From: JADCRZ01 sp037718865
GTDB taxonomy: Bacteria; Bacteroidota; Bacteroidia; Chitinophagales; Chitinophagaceae
Direction of reading: 5' to 3'
Length of the DNA: 64,000 nucleotides
Assembly (NCBI GenBank): GCA_037718865.1
Contig: JBBJMP010000003.1
Coordinates: 372,001 to 436,000 of the forward strand
Shown here: in pieces, positions 59,750 through 64,000 of the stretch
How the letters are laid out: the number at the start of each line of letters is the position of its first letter
How positions within the stretch are numbered: position 1 is the first letter of the stretch
Made by a program: the position numbers and the translations under genes
Notes under the pieces: model-generated
Told to the model about the DNA's origin: nothing
Seen by the model: only the letters and a program-made list of their open reading frames with translations
Databases searched by the model: none

Positions 59750-60238
59750 ATGAAAGCTGCCTTTTTTATAACTATGTTTTTCCTGGTTTGTGATCTGTGC
59801 GGACAGGAAACGGCGCAACTGTATAATCATGCAGCAAACGCAGAAAAAGATATTACCGGAATAATAAAAAAAGCAAGGTCGGAAAAGAAACACATTTTTA
59901 TCCAGGCCGGGGGTAATTGGTGTAGCTGGTGTATTGAATTTAACCGGTTTTGCCGTGCGGACCGTCAATTGGATTCTGCGCTCAACGCTGACTATATAGT
60001 ATATCATTTAAATTATAGTCCGGAAAACAGAAATGCGGCGGTGATGGAAAAGTATGGATTTCCCCAGCGGTTTGGCTTTCCCGTTTTCCTGATACTGGAT
60101 GAAACCGGTAATCGTATTCACATTCAGAATTCTACTTATCTTGAACAGGGGAAAAGTTACAATAAGAGAAAAATTATGGAGTTTTTAGGCCAATGGAACA
60201 GGAAAGCAGTGAACCCGTTACTTTATAAAAATTCCTGA
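59750..60238 (+). CDS. Exported thioredoxin-fold protein (CSWC)
   Basis: 162 aa with a short signal peptide (MKAAFFITMFFLVCDLCGQ). Thioredoxin_7-like domain: HIFIQAGGNWCSWCIEFNRF with redox pair Cys58/Cys61 (CSWC), YIVYHLNYSPEN and FPVFLILDETGNRI with the cis-Pro region. Periplasmic thiol-disulfide function is likely; partner unknown. Confidence 0.85.
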   Translation: MKAAFFITMFFLVCDLCGQETAQLYNHAANAEKDITGIIKKARSEKKHIFIQAGGNWCSWCIEFNRFCRADRQLDSALNADYIVYHLNYSPENRNAAVMEKYGFPQRFGFPVFLILDETGNRIHIQNSTYLEQGKSYNKRKIMEFLGQWNRKAVNPLLYKNS

Positions 60239-60282
60239 TTGTTGATAATTCATCCTATATTCAGGCCGGTTAATTTTATGTA

Positions 60283-60774
60283 ATGGTAATACCCTCTCAA
60301 AGGTTTATTGAGCTCCTTAGGCATCCTGTTAAGTTCAGGATGTTTTTATTTTCAAAACTTCCAAGTGCGTATTTTGCCGGTGTGAGAATTAAAGACGTTG
60401 ACGGCAGCAAATGCTCGGCAACCATACCGTACAAGTGGTTCTCGCAAAACCCTTTTCGCTCCACTTACTTTGCCTGTCTGGGCATGGCTGCCGAAATGAG
60501 TACCGGTGCCCTGGCAATGGCATATGTTTACAAGAGCAATCCGGCGGTATCCATGTTAGTGACTGGCATCAAAGGAACGTTTATAAAAAAGGCTATAAAC
60601 CTAACTACGTTTACGTGTGAAGATGGAGAACAGATCGGGCTGGCTATTGCTGAAGCTATATCTTCCGGGGCCGCAAAGATTGTTGAAGCAACATCGACAG
60701 GCAGAAACTATGAAGGGGATATTATAGCACAATTTGTTATCAGCTGGTCTTTCAAGGCAAGGTCTTTGAATTAG
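60283..60774 (+). CDS. DUF4442 hotdog-fold protein
   Basis: 163 aa. DUF4442/PaaI-like hotdog domain: FSKLPSAYFAGVRIKDVDGSKC, TIPYKWFSQNPFRSTYFACLGMAAEMSTG, TFIKKAINLTTFTCEDG. Relatives are acyl-CoA thioesterase-like, but the catalytic residues and substrate are not defined. Stand-alone, 72 nt before the MBL-fold gene. Confidence 0.82.
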   Translation: MVIPSQRFIELLRHPVKFRMFLFSKLPSAYFAGVRIKDVDGSKCSATIPYKWFSQNPFRSTYFACLGMAAEMSTGALAMAYVYKSNPAVSMLVTGIKGTFIKKAINLTTFTCEDGEQIGLAIAEAISSGAAKIVEATSTGRNYEGDIIAQFVISWSFKARSLN

Positions 60775-60845
60775 CAAATTATAAATTGGACTAGCTTCAA
60801 ACATGCCGGGCACTTATTGGTAATTAATCATACTAAACTATACTT

Positions 60846-62249
60846 ATGAAGCTTGCCTTCTATGGTGCCGCCAGAACGGTAACAGGATCAAAACATTTAC
60901 TGACCCTGAATAATGGAAAAAAATACCTGTTAGATTGCGGCCTGTTTCAGGGACTGGGAAAACAGACGGATACATTGAATCGTGATTGGGGATTTGAACC
61001 TCAGGAGATTAATTATCTCATTTTATCTCACGCGCATATCGATCATTGTGGTTTAATTCCCAAATTGGTCAAAGATGGTTTTGATGGAAAAATTTTCTGT
61101 ACTCCGGCTACCAAAGACTTGTCAGAAATTCTGTTGCAGGATTCCGGAGAGATACAGGAACAAGATATTAAATATGTCAATAAACGCAGGAAGGTCGATG
61201 GCCTGCCTTTTGTGAAACCCCTATACACCGTTGATGATGCACTGCTTGCCATACCTAAATTCGAAGAAGTTGATTATAACACCTGGTTTTCAATTGACGA
61301 AAATGTGCAGGTACTTTATACGGATGCAGGGCACATCATTGGAAGTGCAGCCGTACATCTGCGCATAAAAGAAGGTGATAAAACAACAACATTGAGTTTC
61401 AGCGGAGATGTAGGAAGGTATAATGATATGATCTTAAGGTCGCCGCAATCCTTCCCACAGGCCGACTACATTCTAATCGAATCTACATATGGCAATAAAC
61501 TGCATGATGTGGAAGTTACAACGCCCGACCTCTTGTTAGATTGGATTCGAAAGGCCTGCCTGCAGAAACAAGGTAAATTGATTATTCCGGCGTTTAGTGT
61601 AGGTAGAACCCAGGAATTACTTTTCGCTCTAAACCAACTGGAGGTGGAAGGACGCTTGCCCGACCTGGATTATTTCGTGGATAGTCCGATGAGTATTGAA
61701 GTAACAGAAGTGGTTAAACGATTTCCACAATATTTCAATGATACGATTCAGCAGATACTAAAGTCGGATCGCGATCCATTTTCATTCAAAGGCCTGAAAT
61801 ACATAAAAACGGTTGAGCAATCAAAACTGCTCAATTATAAAAATGGGCCTTTTGTAATCATATCAGCCAGTGGAATGGCAGATGCGGGGCGGGTCAAACA
61901 TCATATCAGTAATAATATCGAGAGCACCCGCAATACGATTTTAATGGTGGGTTATGCTGAACCTTTTTCATTGGGCGGACGTTTATTAGCCGGTTCGAAA
62001 GAGGTTAAAATCTTTGGGGTTGACCATGAAGTGCATGCTGAAATAGGCAGTATGCGCAGCATGAGCGCTCATGGAGATTATAAAGACCTCTGTCAGTTTT
62101 TGGAAAGCCAGGATCGCGGCCAGGTGCAAAAGATCTTTTTGGTACATGGGGAATATGAGGTGCAGGTACAGTTTAAACAACGTCTGCTGGCCATGGGGTT
62201 CTCACAGGTAGAGATACCCGAACGTCATTACGAAACTTTGCTTGAATAA
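60846..62249 (+). CDS. Metallo-beta-lactamase fold, beta-CASP RNA-processing-type hydrolase
   Basis: 467 aa. MBL core: GLFQGLGKQTD, LILSHAHIDHCGLIPKLV (HxHxDH), YTDAGHIIGSAAVHL, LSFSGDVGRYNDMIL, YILIESTYGNK. Beta-CASP: GKLIIPAFSVGRTQELLFAL, DSPMSIEVTEVV, VIISASGMADAGRVKHHI, MVGYAEPFSLGGRLLAG. C-terminal RMF motif MSAHGDYKDL and FLVHGEYE. This architecture is that of CPSF-73/YSH1-like ribonucleases (exo or endo); the target is unknown. Confidence 0.92.
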   Translation: MKLAFYGAARTVTGSKHLLTLNNGKKYLLDCGLFQGLGKQTDTLNRDWGFEPQEINYLILSHAHIDHCGLIPKLVKDGFDGKIFCTPATKDLSEILLQDSGEIQEQDIKYVNKRRKVDGLPFVKPLYTVDDALLAIPKFEEVDYNTWFSIDENVQVLYTDAGHIIGSAAVHLRIKEGDKTTTLSFSGDVGRYNDMILRSPQSFPQADYILIESTYGNKLHDVEVTTPDLLLDWIRKACLQKQGKLIIPAFSVGRTQELLFALNQLEVEGRLPDLDYFVDSPMSIEVTEVVKRFPQYFNDTIQQILKSDRDPFSFKGLKYIKTVEQSKLLNYKNGPFVIISASGMADAGRVKHHISNNIESTRNTILMVGYAEPFSLGGRLLAGSKEVKIFGVDHEVHAEIGSMRSMSAHGDYKDLCQFLESQDRGQVQKIFLVHGEYEVQVQFKQRLLAMGFSQVEIPERHYETLLE

Positions 62250-62455
62250 TTTATACTGTCATCTTTTACCGGCTAAATTTAAATTAAGACAAATGTTGAG
62301 ATCTCGTAGATGCAGCTTTAGCCTTCGCCTTCAACTGTTAATGGGTGTTATCAAAAAATCCTGTTAATCCGGTAAATTTTCACAAATCCTTTATAATCCT
62401 GTTGTGCATAATTGTGTTTATATATAAATCATTTTTAAATAAAATATATACAATT

Positions 62456-63049
62456 ATGAACTACAGAAAAGCCAGTCCGCTGTTTGTTGTAATGGCCATC
62501 TTAATGGCTTTTGCAACAGTTGGATGCGGAACAACGGCACACGTGGAAAAGGATGAATCCGTAAACTTCACCAAATACAAAACCTATTCGTGGGTAAGTG
62601 ATAAGGAAAAATCGTTAAAGGACCGGAATAGTAACAACCTGGTGGATAATCATGTTAAATCTGCAGTTGCCAGGGAACTACAAAAAAACGGATGGACAGA
62701 GTCAAAATCACATCCGGAAGTATTGCTAGATTATAACATAATGGTTGAAAACAACGTCAAAGAATCTAATAATCCGGTGTATACCAGGTCGTTCACCCGT
62801 TATTTCTACAATCCGGCTACCAGGCGCATCTCAGGTCTTTATTATCCGTCCCAGATCATGGGCTACGAAAGATTAGAAATACCGTATAAAGAGGGTACTA
62901 TTACCATTCATATGATCGATAATCATACAAACAAGCTCATCTGGCAGGGCTGGGCCAGCGAAGAGGTAAACAACCGCAATCTGACGGGCAGGGAGATAAA
63001 TTCCACCGTTAAATCAATCCTTAAAAAATTTACTCCATCCCGGTCTTAA
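62456..63049 (+). CDS. DUF4136 lipoprotein
   Basis: 197 aa from ATG 62456; a longer upstream frame adds an unrelated hydrophobic stretch. Lipobox LMAFATVGCGTT. DUF4136 domain: VNFTKYKTYSWVSD, VARELQKNGWTESKSHPEVLLDYNIMVE, GTITIHMIDNHTNKLIWQGWASEEVN, shown in parts. Envelope lipoprotein of unknown role. A terminator follows. Confidence 0.88.
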   Translation: MNYRKASPLFVVMAILMAFATVGCGTTAHVEKDESVNFTKYKTYSWVSDKEKSLKDRNSNNLVDNHVKSAVARELQKNGWTESKSHPEVLLDYNIMVENNVKESNNPVYTRSFTRYFYNPATRRISGLYYPSQIMGYERLEIPYKEGTITIHMIDNHTNKLIWQGWASEEVNNRNLTGREINSTVKSILKKFTPSRS

Positions 63050-63080
63050 AGATCGCTGGTTATGAAAAGCCTTATTCTGA

Positions 63081-63110
63081 TTGCCTCACTGACAGTGAGG
63101 CAATTTTTTT
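63081..63110 (+). terminator. Terminator after the DUF4136 gene
   Basis: TTGCCTCAC / GTGAGGCAA (63081-63089 and 63095-63103), loop TGACA, followed by seven T. Confidence 0.92.
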
Positions 63111-63251
63111 ATGGGGATGGCTGTCACTATGCATTGTTTGCCGCCTGACAACATCAGGTTTCCTAACCGCAGTTCAGCTGGATCAATTATGTTGTACAAA
63201 TAAGGGAGAAGACAAACTTTTATTTCAAATCCATCAGAAGATGTTGCCCTG

Positions 63252-63290
63252 AAAAAAAAAAATCTTGCCAACATAAGTCTTGCAAGATTT
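63252..63290 (-). terminator. Terminator of the tRNA-Glu transcript
   Basis: AATCTTGC (63261-63268) and GCAAGATT (63282-63289) form a hairpin; on the minus strand a run of T (A9-11 on plus, 63252-63262) follows. It lies just beyond the tRNA 3' end. Confidence 0.85.
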
Positions 63291-63296
63291 TGTTTT

Positions 63297-63371
63297 TGGT
63301 ACCGCGTACGGGAGTCGAACCCGTCATTCATCCGTGAAAGGGATGCGTCTTAGCCGATTGACCAACGCGGC
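63297..63371 (-). tRNA. tRNA-Glu (anticodon UUC)
   Basis: 75 nt including an encoded CCA. Minus-strand reading: acceptor GCCGCGT / ACGCGGT, D-arm GTC...GAC, anticodon stem CATCC / GGATG with loop CTTTCAC (anticodon TTC), T-arm ACGGG-TTCGACT-CCCGT, discriminator A. All arms pair. Position 1-72 is a G-U pair. Confidence 0.96.
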
Positions 63372-63653
63372 ATATGTAACAGGCCCGCAATGGGATACCT
63401 GTAAAGGAGTGCAAAGATATACGGGCAGAATATTTCTGCCAAATCTTTTAACATCGTATCGGCCCGGTACTTTCAATTACCTTCGCTGAATGCCTCAGTG
63501 CAGGTGCTCGGGCTGCATTTTCGCTCTCCGTCAAGGCCTGATTAAATCAAAATACGTACAATGGCGCCCCGCTGATAACGAAAAAATGTTGCCTGAAATA
63601 TTTTGCGAAAATGTAACTTCGCTTTCTAATTGTAAATTTCAAATTTTAGTATT
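63372..63653. other. Intergenic region upstream of gap
   Basis: 282 nt between the divergent tRNA-Glu and gap. No gene, hairpin or exact TAnnTTTG element was seen. TATTTTG near 63599 is one base short of the -7 consensus. Confidence 0.4.
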
Positions 63654-64000
63654 ATGAGCAAAGTAAAAGTTGCGATCAACGGTTTTGGAAGAATCGGCAG
63701 GTTAGTATACCGCCAGATTTATAATATGGAAGGTATCGACGTTGTGGCCATTAATGACTTAACCAGTCCTAAAGTACTGGCTCATTTGCTGAAATATGAC
63801 AGTGCGCAAGGCCGTTTCGATGAAGACATAAAGGCTACAGAAGATGCCATTGTAGTTAACGGTGATGAAGTAAAGGTGTACGCACAAAAAGATCCTACTC
63901 AAATTCCCTGGGGACAGCATGAAGTAGATGTGGTTATTGAAAGTACCGGTTTCTTTACCGATAAGGCCAAAGCCGAGGCACACATAAAGGCCGGCGCTAA
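63654..64000 (+). CDS. gap: Glyceraldehyde-3-phosphate dehydrogenase, N-terminal part
   Basis: First 115 codons; the gene runs off the window. Begins MSKVKVAINGFGRIGRLVYR, the NAD-binding GxGxxG loop, followed by VVAINDLTSPKVLAHLLKYDSAQG and VVIESTGFFTDKAKAEAHIKAGA, in blocks. Oxidises glyceraldehyde-3-phosphate in glycolysis. The catalytic Cys lies beyond the end. Confidence 0.97.
   Translation, partial: MSKVKVAINGFGRIGRLVYRQIYNMEGIDVVAINDLTSPKVLAHLLKYDSAQGRFDEDIKATEDAIVVNGDEVKVYAQKDPTQIPWGQHEVDVVIESTGFFTDKAKAEAHIKAGA

Noticed and set aside
62345..62455. Longer form of the DUF4136 protein
   Set aside because: The extra N-terminus contains a second hydrophobic segment that would disturb the lipoprotein signal starting at ATG 62456.

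Overview
The window comes from a Bacteroidota genome, most likely the Chitinophagales/Chitinophagaceae. This rests on the TAnnTTTG -7 promoter elements, the general lack of Shine-Dalgarno sequences, ECF sigma/anti-sigma pairs with large periplasmic tails, DUF1080, DUF5777, DUF2807, DUF4136 and DUF4442 families, the long (about 1,100 aa) SecA and the pyrG-yidC neighbourhood. The genus cannot be fixed by reading alone. No rRNA, CRISPR array, insertion sequence or prophage was seen. One tRNA (Glu, UUC) is present.

Layout: 1-12 kb holds housekeeping and regulatory genes: the 3' part of pyrG, yidC, two small secreted proteins, a TPR protein, a ComA-like phosphosulfolactate synthase overlapping aroE, a minus-strand group (orphan protein, rdgB, ECF sigma, anti-sigma, thioesterase) and ilvE. 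From 12.1 to 41.9 kb runs the translation super-cluster, broken into pieces: rpsL-rpsG, then a 7-kb insert, then fusA, then a 5-kb insert, then rpsJ to map (S10 + spc operons with secY). The first insert (13.1-20.0 kb) looks like a periplasmic 3-keto-glycoside pathway: GMC dehydrogenase, its small subunit, a cytochrome c, a DUF1080 hydrolase and three TIM-barrel sugar isomerases. A histone-H1-like lysine/alanine/proline repeat protein follows it. The second insert (23.3-27.8 kb) holds an ECF sigma factor, an anti-sigma protein fused to an outer-membrane-barrel-like domain, a cytochrome, an OB-fold protein, a YceI protein and a DUF5777 barrel. The remains of a DUF2807 gene follow.

From 42 to 64 kb: an epimerase with a Crp-like regulator, a secreted alpha-amylase, a HI0933-type flavoprotein, a DinB-like protein, ribosomal protein S1 with an N-terminal 10-residue repeat tract, secA, a lone atpG, scpB, lysA, two Tat-exported ferritin-like proteins, a thioredoxin-fold protein, a DUF4442 protein, a beta-CASP RNase-like protein, a DUF4136 lipoprotein, tRNA-Glu and the 5' end of gap.

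The most unusual large-scale trait is the intergenic DNA. The ribosomal operon is loosely packed (typically 50-130 nt between genes). Several gaps, there and elsewhere, are built from degenerate short tandem phrases (ATGTGCGAAT, ATCTCAC, TAATTCA, GGGAGTC types), some starting directly after a stop codon. Several proteins also carry low-complexity tails (S3 Gly/Arg, L4 and L30 acidic, ScpB acidic, S1 repeats).
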